Assembly (NCBI GenBank): GCA_963974055.1
Contig: CAXBCP010000036.1
Coordinates: 1-45,049, forward strand
From: CAXBCP01 sp963974055
Lineage (GTDB): Bacteria; Pseudomonadota; Alphaproteobacteria; MPNO01; UBA830
Length of the DNA: 45,049 nt
Direction: 5' to 3'
In this document: one piece after another, positions 14,721-23,372 of the stretch
Numbering within the stretch: the stretch's first letter is position 1
Layout of the letters: every line of letters starts with the position of its first letter
The notes under the pieces: generated by a model
What the model was told of the DNA's origin: nothing
What the model saw: only the letters and a program-made list of their open reading frames with translations
The model's database searches: none
Program-made: the position numbers and the translations under genes

Positions 14721-15656
14721 TCAGGGCGGCGGTACCTCGACCTCGCCGCCCTGCTGCGCGGTTTCGTGCAGACAGCCGATAAAGGCCGATGCCGCCTCCG
14801 ACAGCGTGCCGCGCAGCCGGGCGGTAATGCCGATCGGCCGCGACGGCGCCTGCCATTTCACCGGCAGGACCGACACCAGCCCCATTTCGCGTTCCATCCG
14901 CACGATCTGCGCCGGCAGAACGGTCAGGCGGTCCGTTGCCAGCAGCAGGGCGCGGACGCAGGACATCGAGGACGTTTCCACCGCGCTCGCCGGCGGGTCG
15001 AGCCCGGCGCGGCGAAACGCGTTTTCCAGCTGGCTGCGGGGCGCCGTGCCGCGGGGCGGCAGGATCCATTGCTGCCCGGCCAGATCGGCAATGGCGAGCG
15101 TTGCTTCCGCCGTATCGGGTTTTGCCAGCGGGTGGCCGGCGCGGGCGAAGATCGCGAGTTCGTTGTAATACAGCAATTCCTCGGTGCAGGCGGTGTCGGG
15201 CCCGTCCGGCGAAAGCGGCCCGACAATCATATCGAGCGCGCCGGTGCGCAGGGCCGGGACCAGGGTCTGGTTGGTGCCTTCCGTGACGGCGACATTGACG
15301 TCGGGATAGGCGGCGAGAAACCGCACCAATGTGCGGGGCAGCAGGTCGTCGACCACGGCGGGCGCGGCGCCGATCAGCACGTTGCCGGTGGCGGTGTCGC
15401 GGATCAGCGACAGGTCGGCCGTGGCGCGCTGCAATTCGGCGAGCACGGTCCGCGCATGGGCGATCAGGGACTCGCCGCCGGGGGTCGGACGGACGCCCCG
15501 CGGTTCGCGGTCGAACAGAACCACCCCCAGTGCGGTTTCGAGATCGCGGATGCTTTTGGTCAGCGCCGGCTGGGAAATATTCAGCCTGGCTGCGGCATGG
15601 GTGATGTTGCCGCAATCCGCCACGGCGACGAGATTGGAGAGCTGGCGCAGATTCAT
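14721..15656 (-). CDS. LysR family transcriptional regulator
   Basis: A 311-aa regulator with the N-terminal winged helix-turn-helix (FVAVADCGNITHAAARLNISQPALTKSI-type region, residues ~5-60) and a periplasmic-binding-protein-like effector domain. It is divergent from the FAD monooxygenase-TRAP locus, the standard arrangement for a LysR activator and its target, with a perfect 16-bp palindrome only 3 bp from its own start codon. Confidence 0.94.
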   Translation of the reverse strand: MNLRQLSNLVAVADCGNITHAAARLNISQPALTKSIRDLETALGVVLFDREPRGVRPTPGGESLIAHARTVLAELQRATADLSLIRDTATGNVLIGAAPAVVDDLLPRTLVRFLAAYPDVNVAVTEGTNQTLVPALRTGALDMIVGPLSPDGPDTACTEELLYYNELAIFARAGHPLAKPDTAEATLAIADLAGQQWILPPRGTAPRSQLENAFRRAGLDPPASAVETSSMSCVRALLLATDRLTVLPAQIVRMEREMGLVSVLPVKWQAPSRPIGITARLRGTLSEAASAFIGCLHETAQQGGEVEVPPP

Positions 15657-15659
15657 GAA

Positions 15660-15675
15660 ATAACCATATGGTTAT
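15660..15675. promoter_or_regulatory. Perfect 16-bp palindrome, likely LysR binding site
   Basis: ATAACCATATGGTTAT is a perfect palindrome in the AT-rich gap between divergent lysR and the monooxygenase gene. The position suits the recognition half of a LysR site with autorepression. Symmetry spacing is T-N12-A rather than the classical T-N11-A. Confidence 0.65.
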
Positions 15676-15753
15676 GGATATAGCGATAATTTATATTTTT
15701 AGGTGAATGCTAAATCAAGGAGGGTAGGTACCGGAAACGGGGAAACGTTCGGA

Positions 15754-17412
15754 ATGACGGCAGAAAACAAGGCCGGACCGGCAGTTCAGACGACGCCATC
15801 TCGGGAATCGCCGGCGCAGACAACTCAGGTGCTGATCGTCGGCGGCGGTCCGGTTGGCCTGGCGCTGGCCGCCGAACTCGGGCGGATGAATATCGACTGC
15901 ATCCTGGTCGACCAGCGCGACGGCACCATCGGTTTCCCGAAGATGAACATGGTGTCGAGCCGGTCGATGGAATTCTGCCGGCGCTGGGGCATCGCCGCCA
16001 GGGTCCGCGAGGTCGGCTGGCCCGATGAATTTCCCCTGAACATTGCCTTCGTGACCGCTATGACCGGCTACGAACTGGCGCGGTTCGATTACCCCGGCTA
16101 TGCCGAACGCGGCGCCATGTCCCATACGCCGGACGGCAATCGGCGCTGCCCGCAGACGCTGTTCGATCCCATCCTGCAGACGCGGGTACGCGAATTCGCC
16201 AGCGTCGGATTGCAGTACCGCGCCCGGCTGGAGGAATTCACCCAGGATGCGGACGGCGTGACCGCGACGATCCGCGATCTCGACGCCGGCGGAACGCGTC
16301 GGATCAGGGCTGCCTATCTCGCCGGGTGCGACGGCGCCGACAGCCTGGTACGCGCCGCCGCCGGCATTGAGATGATCGGCAATCCCGCGCTGACCCATAA
16401 CATCAACGTATTTTTCACCGCCGCCGAACTGCCCGGCTGGGTCGATCACGGGCGGTGCTGGGCCAACTGGCTGGTCGGCCCCGACGGCCAGTGGGGCAAT
16501 ATCGTCGCCGTGGACGGCCATGACAAATGGCGGCTGTCGATGACAGGTTTCCGGGAAGGCGACGTCCTCACCGATGCGGAAGCGGCAGCCCGCGTGCGGC
16601 GCGCCGTCGGCTGCGATTTCGATTTCGAAGTCCATAACGCCCTGCCCTGGACGCGCAAGCAGCAGGTCGCCGAAACCTATCGCCGCGGCCGGGTTTTTCT
16701 TGCCGGGGATGCGGCGCACCTGCTGTCGCCGACCGGCGGGTTCGGGATGAACACGGGTATCGGCGACGCCGTCGACCTGGGCTGGAAACTGGCGGCGACG
16801 CTGGACGGCTGGGGCGGGCCCGTGCTGCTCGACAGCTACGAGGCGGAACGCCGGCCCATCGGTGTCGCGAACGTCACCGAAGCGACGCGCAACCATTCGA
16901 AGCTCGCCGCCCTGCCCAGGGGTGCGCCCATTGCCGAGGATTCCCCCGCGGGCGAAGACCTGCGTGCCCGGATTCGCGAAACCATCGAAACCGGCGGCTA
17001 TAATCAGGAATACGAGGCCGAGGGCCTGATCGTCGGCTACAGCTATGACGGATCGCCGGTCATCGTGCCTGACGGCACGCCCTGCGTGCCGCAGACCGTG
17101 TCGGAATACCGCCCCAATACGCGCCCCGGCGCGCGCGCGCCCCACGCCTGGATTTCCGAAGACGTTTCGACCCTGGACCTGTTCGGCGACGGCCTGACCC
17201 TGCTGCGGACTGACGGCGGCGGCCAGTTACTGGCCGACGCGGCGGCGGATGCCGGGGTGCCGCTGTCGGTCCACGATATAACCGATGCCGAAATCGCCGC
17301 CCTGTACGAAAGCCCGCTGGTTCTGGTGCGTCCCGACGGGCATGTCTGCTGGCGGGGAACGGAACCGGCCGGCGCCGCCGCGGTGATCGCGACCGTACGG
17401 GGCGCGGCATGA
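15754..17412 (+). CDS. FAD-dependent aromatic hydroxylase (PheA/TfdB family monooxygenase)
   Basis: A 552-aa group A flavoprotein monooxygenase that hydroxylates an aromatic ring with NAD(P)H and O2. It has the N-terminal dinucleotide fold VLIVGGGPVGLALAAELG, the central CDGADSLVR (DG motif), and the GDAAHLLSPTGGFGMNTGIGDAVDLGWKL FAD motif, then a thioredoxin-like C-terminal domain ending in a VLVRPDGHVCWRG strand. The ATG at 15754 is preferred; a GTG at 15703 would add 17 residues, and an AGGAGG at 15718 fits neither start well. It heads a probable operon with the TRAP genes. It is a clear paralogue of the gene at 35329. Confidence 0.9.
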   Translation: MTAENKAGPAVQTTPSRESPAQTTQVLIVGGGPVGLALAAELGRMNIDCILVDQRDGTIGFPKMNMVSSRSMEFCRRWGIAARVREVGWPDEFPLNIAFVTAMTGYELARFDYPGYAERGAMSHTPDGNRRCPQTLFDPILQTRVREFASVGLQYRARLEEFTQDADGVTATIRDLDAGGTRRIRAAYLAGCDGADSLVRAAAGIEMIGNPALTHNINVFFTAAELPGWVDHGRCWANWLVGPDGQWGNIVAVDGHDKWRLSMTGFREGDVLTDAEAAARVRRAVGCDFDFEVHNALPWTRKQQVAETYRRGRVFLAGDAAHLLSPTGGFGMNTGIGDAVDLGWKLAATLDGWGGPVLLDSYEAERRPIGVANVTEATRNHSKLAALPRGAPIAEDSPAGEDLRARIRETIETGGYNQEYEAEGLIVGYSYDGSPVIVPDGTPCVPQTVSEYRPNTRPGARAPHAWISEDVSTLDLFGDGLTLLRTDGGGQLLADAAADAGVPLSVHDITDAEIAALYESPLVLVRPDGHVCWRGTEPAGAAAVIATVRGAA

Positions 17413-17472
17413 TGCAGCCTGAAGTAAACTGTCGAATGAAAAACCGGACAAACGTCCAACGGAGGAAACGAA

Positions 17473-18495
17473 ATGCTTTCTAGAACGATTTACGGCCTGA
17501 CCGCCGCTATCGCACTTGCCTGCGCGGTTTCAGCCCCCGCGACCGCCCAGCAGAAGGTCAAGTTCAGCACGTTCGGCCACGCCAAAATTCCGGTCGTGAA
17601 ATGCGCCTGGCTCGGCACCGCGAACGCTGTTGCCGCGCAGTCCGGCGGCACAATCGCGCTCGAGACCTATCTCGGCGGCACGGCGTTCGGCAATCCGCGC
17701 AAGCAGTTCGATTTCATTTCGCGCGGCGTGATGGACATGTCGGCCGGGGTGCTGTCCTACAAGCAGGGGGCGTTTCCGCTGACCGGGCTCATCAACCTGC
17801 CCTTCATGGTCAATGACAGCGTCAAGGCGTCGATCGCCCTGAACAAGGTCGTGCGCCGCCGGATGGCCGACGAATTCAGGAACATCCACCTGATGTTCGT
17901 CGGGCTGGTGACGCCGTACCAGTTCCACCTGCGCGAACCGATCAAGGGGCTCGAAGACCTGAAGGGACGCCGCATCCGGATTTCCGGCAAGGCGGCGACC
18001 GACGCGCTGCGTATATTCGGCGCACAGCCCGCGCCGATGCCGATTACGCAGTCCTACGAGAACCTGCAGAAAGGCGTGATCGACGGGGTCGGCGGCACGT
18101 GGACGGCGATCCTGGCCTTCAAGCTGGGCGAGGTGACGAAGTTCCATTACGAAGTCAATTTCGCCTCGCCGTCGGTCTTTATGGGGATGAGCAAAAAGGC
18201 CTATGCCAAGCTGCCGGCGGCGGCGCGCAAGGCGGTTGATGCCCATTCGACGCCGGAATACGCGGGCAAGGCCATGAACTGCTGGGCGCGGACCACCGCC
18301 CCGGCCAAGAAACTGGCTCTGAAACACGGCAATACCATCAAGACGGCGAGCGCCGCCGACCGCGCGCGCTATGCCGACATGGTCGCCGGCGTGACCCGCC
18401 AGACGATTGCCGATCTTGCGGCGAAGGGACTGCCGGCCCAGACGGTCTATGACGAACTGAAGCGCGAGGTCGCGGCGGCGGAAGGCGCGAACTAG
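17473..18495 (+). CDS. dctP: TRAP transporter substrate-binding protein (DctP family)
   Basis: A 340-aa periplasmic receptor with a signal peptide (TAAIALACAVSAPATAQ). It has the DctP-type body: YKQGAFPLTGLINLPF, then LKGRRIRISGKAATDAL containing the carboxylate-binding arginine, and a GVIDGVGGTW segment. It captures an organic anion for the membrane subunits encoded next. A strong GGAGG precedes the ATG. It is 60 bp downstream of the monooxygenase gene, so the likely ligand is that enzyme's aromatic acid substrate or a derivative (inference). Confidence 0.92.
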   Translation: MLSRTIYGLTAAIALACAVSAPATAQQKVKFSTFGHAKIPVVKCAWLGTANAVAAQSGGTIALETYLGGTAFGNPRKQFDFISRGVMDMSAGVLSYKQGAFPLTGLINLPFMVNDSVKASIALNKVVRRRMADEFRNIHLMFVGLVTPYQFHLREPIKGLEDLKGRRIRISGKAATDALRIFGAQPAPMPITQSYENLQKGVIDGVGGTWTAILAFKLGEVTKFHYEVNFASPSVFMGMSKKAYAKLPAAARKAVDAHSTPEYAGKAMNCWARTTAPAKKLALKHGNTIKTASAADRARYADMVAGVTRQTIADLAAKGLPAQTVYDELKREVAAAEGAN

Positions 18496-18526
18496 GCGCG
18501 GACCGGGGCCGCGGCGGGGCGCCCGG

Positions 18527-19828
18527 ATGAGCCCGCTTGAAACCGGCGCCTGCGGATTCGCGATCCTGTTCGTTCTGATCGCCGCGCGCATGCCGCTGGG
18601 CCTCGCGCTGTCCGTGGTCGGGCTCGGCGGGCTTGCGCTGCTGCACGGCACCGATACGGCGGTGTTCGTGCTGGCGACCGCGCCGGTCGAGACGATGTCG
18701 CGCTACACGCTGTCGGTGCTGCCGCTGTTCCTGCTGATGGGATCGTTCGCCGTCCATTCCGGGCTGTCCGAAGGGCTGTACCGGGCGGCGAACGGTTTCG
18801 TCGGCCATCACCGCGGCGGCCTGGCGATGGCGAGCGTGGTGGCCTGCGGCGGATTCGGCGCGGTCTGCGGATCCTCGCTTGCGACCGTCAGCACCATGTC
18901 ACGGATCGCGGTCCCGGAAATGCTGCGCTACGGCTATTCGCCCAAGCTGGCGGCCGGCACGATCGCGGCGGGCGGCACGCTCGGCATCCTTATCCCGCCG
19001 TCCCTGCTGATGATCGTCTACGGTTTTCTGACCGAAACGTCGGTCGGAAAGCTGTTCGCCGCCGGCATCGTGCCCGGCATCGTGTCGATCGCCCTGTACA
19101 TGATCGCGATACACCTGTGGATGCGCCGGCGGCCGGCGATGGGCCCGGCCGGCGCGCGCACGGCTTGGCCCGCCCGGCTGGCCCTGCTGCGCGATATCTG
19201 GGGGGTGGGCGCGCTGTTCGTCCTGGTGATGGGCGGCATATTTGCCGGGCTGTTTTCGCCGACCGAGGGCGGCGCCGTCGGCGCGTTCGGCGCGCTGATC
19301 GTCGGCCTGGTGAAGCGGCGTATCGACCGCCGGGTGTTCTTCGACTGCATCCGCGAGACCATGCAGCTATCGGCGATGATCTTTTTCATCGTCATCGGGA
19401 TTTCGATCTTCGACTATTTCATGCAGGCGTCCCGCGTGCAGGACGCGCTCGGCGCGTTCATGAACGGGCTGGACCTGCCGCCCGAAGCGGTGCTCGCCAT
19501 CATCCTCGGCGTGCTGATCCTGCTCGGCTGCGTGATGGACGCGATCGCCATCGTATTCATCACCACGCCGTTCATCTATCCGATCATCGTCGGCCTGGGC
19601 TACGATCCGGTATGGTTCGGGATCATGACCGTGATGGTGGTCGAGATCGGCCTGGTGACGCCGCCCTTCGGGATGAACGTTTTCGTGATATCGCGCCTGG
19701 TGCCGCAGGTGACGACCTGGGGCGCGTTCGAGGGCGTGCTGCCCTTCGTCGCCGCCGATATCGTCCGTGTTGCGCTGTTCCTTGCCTTTCCGGCGCTGGT
19801 GCTGGCGCTGCCGGACCTGGTGTCGTGA
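18527..19828 (+). CDS. dctM: TRAP transporter large permease subunit (DctM family)
   Basis: A 433-aa polytopic membrane protein with about 12-13 hydrophobic segments. It has the family blocks GFGAVCGSSLATVSTMSRIAVPEM, AAGGTLGILIPPS and VTPPFGMNVFV. It forms the ion-coupled translocation channel. It starts 31 bp after the receptor gene. The gene order receptor, large permease, small permease differs from the more common receptor, small, large order. Confidence 0.94.
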   Translation: MSPLETGACGFAILFVLIAARMPLGLALSVVGLGGLALLHGTDTAVFVLATAPVETMSRYTLSVLPLFLLMGSFAVHSGLSEGLYRAANGFVGHHRGGLAMASVVACGGFGAVCGSSLATVSTMSRIAVPEMLRYGYSPKLAAGTIAAGGTLGILIPPSLLMIVYGFLTETSVGKLFAAGIVPGIVSIALYMIAIHLWMRRRPAMGPAGARTAWPARLALLRDIWGVGALFVLVMGGIFAGLFSPTEGGAVGAFGALIVGLVKRRIDRRVFFDCIRETMQLSAMIFFIVIGISIFDYFMQASRVQDALGAFMNGLDLPPEAVLAIILGVLILLGCVMDAIAIVFITTPFIYPIIVGLGYDPVWFGIMTVMVVEIGLVTPPFGMNVFVISRLVPQVTTWGAFEGVLPFVAADIVRVALFLAFPALVLALPDLVS

Positions 19829-19855
19829 GCCCGCCATGAGAAGGGGAAGCGAAGG

Positions 19856-20359
19856 ATGAAAGCCTGGACCGCCGTGACGCGCTATGCCGCCTGGGTCGGC
19901 GGCGCCGCCCTGATCGTGCTGATGAGTGTGACCGTGATCGATATCGCCGGGCGCAATGCGGGTGTGCTGTACCTGCAGGGCGTGATCGAGCTGTCCAATA
20001 TCACCGTCGTCTGTCTCGGGATGCTGGGGCTCGGCTATTGTTTTACCCGGCGCGGCCATATCGTTGTCGACCTCGCGACCATGGCGACGCCGCCACGGCT
20101 CAACCGCGCCCTCGATGCACTTTGGCTGGCGGTTGCCGCCGCCGTCCTCGGGGCGATGGCCGTGCTGATGTGGCAGGAAGGCTGGTCGCTGCATGAATCC
20201 GGCGAGGTGTCGGACAACCTGCGCTGGTCGCCGCTGGTGTTTTACGTGCCTGCCGCCGCCGGCGCCGGGATCGCCGCGCTGACCTGCGCAGCGATGGCGT
20301 GGACCCAGGTTTTCCGCGGGGCGGCGCCCGGCGAGGGGAAAAACGACGCCGGCATCTGA
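19856..20359 (+). CDS. dctQ: TRAP transporter small permease subunit (DctQ family)
   Basis: A 167-aa protein with four membrane helices. It carries the DctQ pattern VTVIDIAGRNAG in the first loop and RRGHIVVDLAT between helices 2 and 3. It pairs with the DctM subunit encoded just upstream and completes this tripartite transporter. A GGGGAAGCGAAGG stretch supplies the ribosome site. Confidence 0.9.
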   Translation: MKAWTAVTRYAAWVGGAALIVLMSVTVIDIAGRNAGVLYLQGVIELSNITVVCLGMLGLGYCFTRRGHIVVDLATMATPPRLNRALDALWLAVAAAVLGAMAVLMWQEGWSLHESGEVSDNLRWSPLVFYVPAAAGAGIAALTCAAMAWTQVFRGAAPGEGKNDAGI

Positions 20360-20456
20360 CGGCGATGCGGTCCGGGATACAGGCTTCCGAGGTTGTATAT
20401 TCGGCCCTTGGCGTTACGATTGAGGCCCTGTGGGACAATCGATACGGGGATGAAAC

Positions 20457-21152
20457 ATGTCGGGATTCAGCCGGTTTTCAATAGCAGTGGCAGGATTATG
20501 CCTGTTTGCCGCACCGGTAGCGGCAGCCCCGGTGACGTTCGATTTTACAACGCTGGGCACCGGGCAGACCAATAGCGGGCTGAACCTGACCTCCGGCGGG
20601 GTCGGACTGCGCATCAGTGCCGTCAACCGCAGCGTGAATACCGGCAATCCGCCGCCCAACCAGTACCCCGACATCCGGGTGACCTATAACGCCGACGGTC
20701 TTGGCGCCCGGGCGAGCGTTTCCGACAGCCTGGAGTTCGATTCCGTCGGGCCCGACGAAGCCCTGCGGTTCCGTATCACCGGCCTGCCCACCGGTATTGC
20801 CGCGCTGCGCCTGGAGCAGGTCGTTTTCTTCGGACTGGATGTGGACGGGACACCCGAAAGCGCGCGCGAGGAATTCACGCTGACGATCGATAACGATTCC
20901 ATCATCCACAGCGATATCCGGCCCGGGACCACGGCCCCGTGGCTGGTCGCGTCGGATATCGTCGACCCCGCGCTGCGGACCGGTGCGCTCAACTTCCGCT
21001 TCCAGCTGGCATCGTCGGTTGCGGGCGACAACGATTCCTTCCGCATCAGCAGCCTGACCTTCGAGACGGTCACCGCCCAGGTGCCGGCGCCCGGTGCGGT
21101 CGCGCTGCTGGTCTGCGGGATCGTCTGCCTGGGTGCGCTGCGCCACCGGTAG
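20457..21152 (+). CDS. Secreted protein with VPAPGA-type PEP-CTERM signal
   Basis: A 231-aa protein with a signal peptide (FSIAVAGLCLFAAPVAAA), a beta-rich body and a C-terminal VPAPGA motif, a hydrophobic helix (VALLVCGIVCLGAL) and a terminal RHR. The VPAPxA form is the common alphaproteobacterial variant of the exosortase sorting signal. The function of the body is unknown. Upstream, TTGGCGTTACGATTGAG (20408-20424) resembles a sigma-54 site but lacks the -12 GC, so it is not annotated as a promoter. Two cysteines within the helix could be processed or lipid-linked, but nothing shows this. Confidence 0.8.
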   Translation: MSGFSRFSIAVAGLCLFAAPVAAAPVTFDFTTLGTGQTNSGLNLTSGGVGLRISAVNRSVNTGNPPPNQYPDIRVTYNADGLGARASVSDSLEFDSVGPDEALRFRITGLPTGIAALRLEQVVFFGLDVDGTPESAREEFTLTIDNDSIIHSDIRPGTTAPWLVASDIVDPALRTGALNFRFQLASSVAGDNDSFRISSLTFETVTAQVPAPGAVALLVCGIVCLGALRHR

Positions 21153-21255
21153 CCCGGCCCCCTTGTTGCGACCGAAAACCGTCGGGGCCATAAACGCTGG
21201 CGCATTTCTGTTTGCGGGATTACGGTTTTAACGGACCTGTCTGTCGGGATTCGCC

Positions 21256-21789
21256 ATGCGGATTTTTACCTGCCTGTTTGTGTTGAGCTGCCTGTTGTCT
21301 TCCGGCGCCCGCGCGCAGGACACCCCGGTGCCCGCGAAAATCGTTTATCGGGACGTGGCGCTGCGCCTGAACGGATATGGCGAACGCGAAGTGATGTGGA
21401 TGGATGTGTATCGCTGCGCGTTGTATCTCGCCCGGCGGTCGGCGGACCCGGCCGAGATCGTCCGCACACGCGAGCCCAAGCTGCTGGTGATCCGCGTTTT
21501 GACCGACAATGCGCCCGCCGACATGCCGGCGAGGTGGCGCGAGACCCTGGACGCCGAACTGACTGCCCCTTTGTTCCGCCGGATCAAAAAATCGTACCGC
21601 CGGGCCGGCACGGGGGACGTGCTTAAATTCGCCTATCTGCCGGGCAAGGGAACGCGGTTTTATTTCAACGACCGGCACGTTCTCACCGATCCGGGCTACG
21701 GCCTGATGGAATCCCTGCTGGACCAGTGGCTGGGCGCGCGGCCGGTATCGCGGAACCTGAAGCGGTTGCTGGCGCCGGCGACGGGATAG
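21256..21789 (+). CDS. Chalcone isomerase-like domain protein, secreted
   Basis: A 177-aa protein with a signal peptide (FTCLFVLSCLLSSGARA) and a chalcone-isomerase-like fold pattern. Seen are MDVYRCALYLARRS, the KLLVIRVL strand, a GDVLKFAYLPGKGTRFYFNDR segment and a GLMESLLDQWLGARPVSRNLK C-terminus. Bacterial relatives are periplasmic, probably bind fatty-acid-like ligands and are not flavonoid enzymes. No ribosome site of note. It lies 250 bp before rho and is probably independent of it. Confidence 0.78.
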   Translation: MRIFTCLFVLSCLLSSGARAQDTPVPAKIVYRDVALRLNGYGEREVMWMDVYRCALYLARRSADPAEIVRTREPKLLVIRVLTDNAPADMPARWRETLDAELTAPLFRRIKKSYRRAGTGDVLKFAYLPGKGTRFYFNDRHVLTDPGYGLMESLLDQWLGARPVSRNLKRLLAPATG

Positions 21790-22039
21790 GCGGGATAGCC
21801 CCGGATCGTCATGGAATCATCATTTGACTTGAAGTTCGTTATTCAATAACTATTTCCCACTATAACGGGTCGGCGCTCTGCCGTGTCCCCGACGGTTTAC
21901 GCCGAATACCGCACCGAACTTAAAACACTCCAAAATAACAATAAACGCCCGAGTCCGTTATGTACTCCGCGGTTGTTTCCTTTCCGAAGTCCCGTTCCGG
22001 CGCTTTGTACCTCCTCAATAATATCCCTGGCCCATACCG
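21790..22039 (+). promoter_or_regulatory. Long AT-rich leader and probable promoter of rho
   Basis: A 250-bp gap more AT-rich than its surroundings. TTGACT at 21824-21829 is a good -35; a weak -10 (TAACTA) lies 17 bp further on and a TATAAC at 21861. The resulting leader would be about 180 nt. Rho is autoregulated by leader attenuation in enterobacteria, and a long unstructured, pyrimidine-rich leader (for example 21975-22035) would suit Rho loading. No Shine-Dalgarno is visible before the rho ATG. Confidence 0.45.
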
Positions 22040-23296
22040 ATGAACCTCAAGGAACTAAAACAGAAAACCCCCGCAGACCTCCTCACCTATGCCGAGGAAC
22101 TGGAGATTGAGAACGCTTCGACGATGCGCAAGCAGGACATCATGTTCGGCATCCTCAAGCAGCTTGCGGAAAACGACGTGCCGATCTTCGGCGACGGCGT
22201 GATTGAAATTCTGCAGGACGGCTTCGGCTTCCTGCGCTCGCCCGAGGCGAATTACCTGCCGGGTCCCGACGATATCTACGTATCGCCGAGCCAGATCCGC
22301 CGCTTCGCGCTGCGCACGGGCGATACCGTCGAAGGCGAGATCCGCGCGCCCAAGGACGGCGAGCGCTATTTCGCGCTGCTGAAAGTCGGGCTGATCAATT
22401 TCGACGAGCCGGACAACGTCCGCCACCGCATCAATTTCGACAATCTGACGCCGCTTTACCCGGAAGAAAAGCTCGGTCTCGATTCCGACGATCCCACCAT
22501 CAAGGACATGACGCCGCGTATCGTCGACCTGATCACGCCGCTCGGCAAGGGCCAGCGCGCGCTGATCGTTGCCCCGCCGCGCACCGGCAAGACCATGATG
22601 CTGCAGTCCATCGCCGCGGCGATCACGGCGAACCACCCCGAAGTCTATCTGATCGTCCTGCTGATCGACGAGCGCCCCGAAGAAGTCACCGACATGCAGC
22701 GCTCCGTGAAGGGCGAGGTCATTTCGTCGACCTTCGACGAACCCGCGTCGCGCCACGTGCAGGTGTCCGAAATGGTGATCGAAAAGGCCAAGCGCCTGGT
22801 CGAACACAAGCACGACGTGGTCATCCTGCTCGATTCCATCACCCGCCTCGCGCGCGCCTATAACACGGTCGTGCCGTCATCGGGCAAGGTGCTGACCGGC
22901 GGCGTCGACGCCAACGCGCTGCAGCGTCCGAAACGCTTCTTCGGCGCGGCGCGCAACATCGAAGAGGGCGGCTCGATGACCATCATCGGCACCGCGCTGA
23001 TCGATACCGGCTCGCGCATGGACGAGGTCATCTTCGAGGAATTCAAGGGCACCGGTAACTCTGAAATCATCCTCGACCGCAAGCTGGCCGACAAGCGCAC
23101 CTTCCCGGCGATGGACATCACCAAGTCCGGCACCCGCAAGGAGGAACTGCTGGTCGACAAGGGCACCCTGTCCAAGATGTGGGTGCTGCGCCGCATCCTG
23201 ACGCCGATGGGCGTGGTCGACGCGATGGAATTCCTGGTCGGCAAGCTGAAAGGCACCAAGTCGAACGAGGAATTCTTCGATTCCATGAACCAGTAG
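22040..23296 (+). CDS. rho: Transcription termination factor Rho
   Basis: A hexameric RNA-dependent ATPase that ends transcription at C-rich unstructured RNA. The 418-aa protein is full length. It has an N-terminal helical and cold-shock-like RNA-binding domain with GFGFLRSPEANYLPGPDDIYVSPSQIRRF, the Walker A APPRTGKT, Walker B VVILLDSITRLARAYN, and the Q- and R-loops (PSSGKVLTGGVD, EEGGSMTIIGTAL). It is part of the conserved origin-proximal gene set but is here separated from hemJ. It is followed by its own intrinsic terminator. Confidence 0.98.
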   Translation: MNLKELKQKTPADLLTYAEELEIENASTMRKQDIMFGILKQLAENDVPIFGDGVIEILQDGFGFLRSPEANYLPGPDDIYVSPSQIRRFALRTGDTVEGEIRAPKDGERYFALLKVGLINFDEPDNVRHRINFDNLTPLYPEEKLGLDSDDPTIKDMTPRIVDLITPLGKGQRALIVAPPRTGKTMMLQSIAAAITANHPEVYLIVLLIDERPEEVTDMQRSVKGEVISSTFDEPASRHVQVSEMVIEKAKRLVEHKHDVVILLDSITRLARAYNTVVPSSGKVLTGGVDANALQRPKRFFGAARNIEEGGSMTIIGTALIDTGSRMDEVIFEEFKGTGNSEIILDRKLADKRTFPAMDITKSGTRKEELLVDKGTLSKMWVLRRILTPMGVVDAMEFLVGKLKGTKSNEEFFDSMNQ

Positions 23297-23318
23297 GCCG
23301 CGCGGCGGTTGCGAATAA

Positions 23319-23346
23319 AAAAGGGCGTCCAACCGGACGCCCTTTT
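23319..23346 (+). terminator. Rho-independent terminator after rho
   Basis: GGGCGTCC (23323-23330), loop AACC, GGACGCCC (23335-23342), then TTTT, with an A-run before the stem. It lies 27 bp after the rho stop and serves both rho and the convergent quinone reductase gene. Confidence 0.9.
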
Positions 23347-23372
23347 CGTGTTTCGTATCAGAGAACCGGTCC

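Noticed and set aside
15715..17145. A 476-codon minus-strand open frame over the flavin hydroxylase
   Set aside because: The FAD motifs on the plus strand identify the real gene; the antisense translation has no motifs.
20408..20424. TTGGCGTTACGATTGAG as a sigma-54 promoter for the PEP-CTERM-like gene at 20457
   Set aside because: The -24 half and spacing fit, but the -12 GC dinucleotide is GA, the least tolerated change, so it was not annotated as a promoter.
21194..21212. Possible sigma-54 site before the chalcone-isomerase-like gene
   Set aside because: CTGG and TTGC are both present but three bases too far apart for RpoN.
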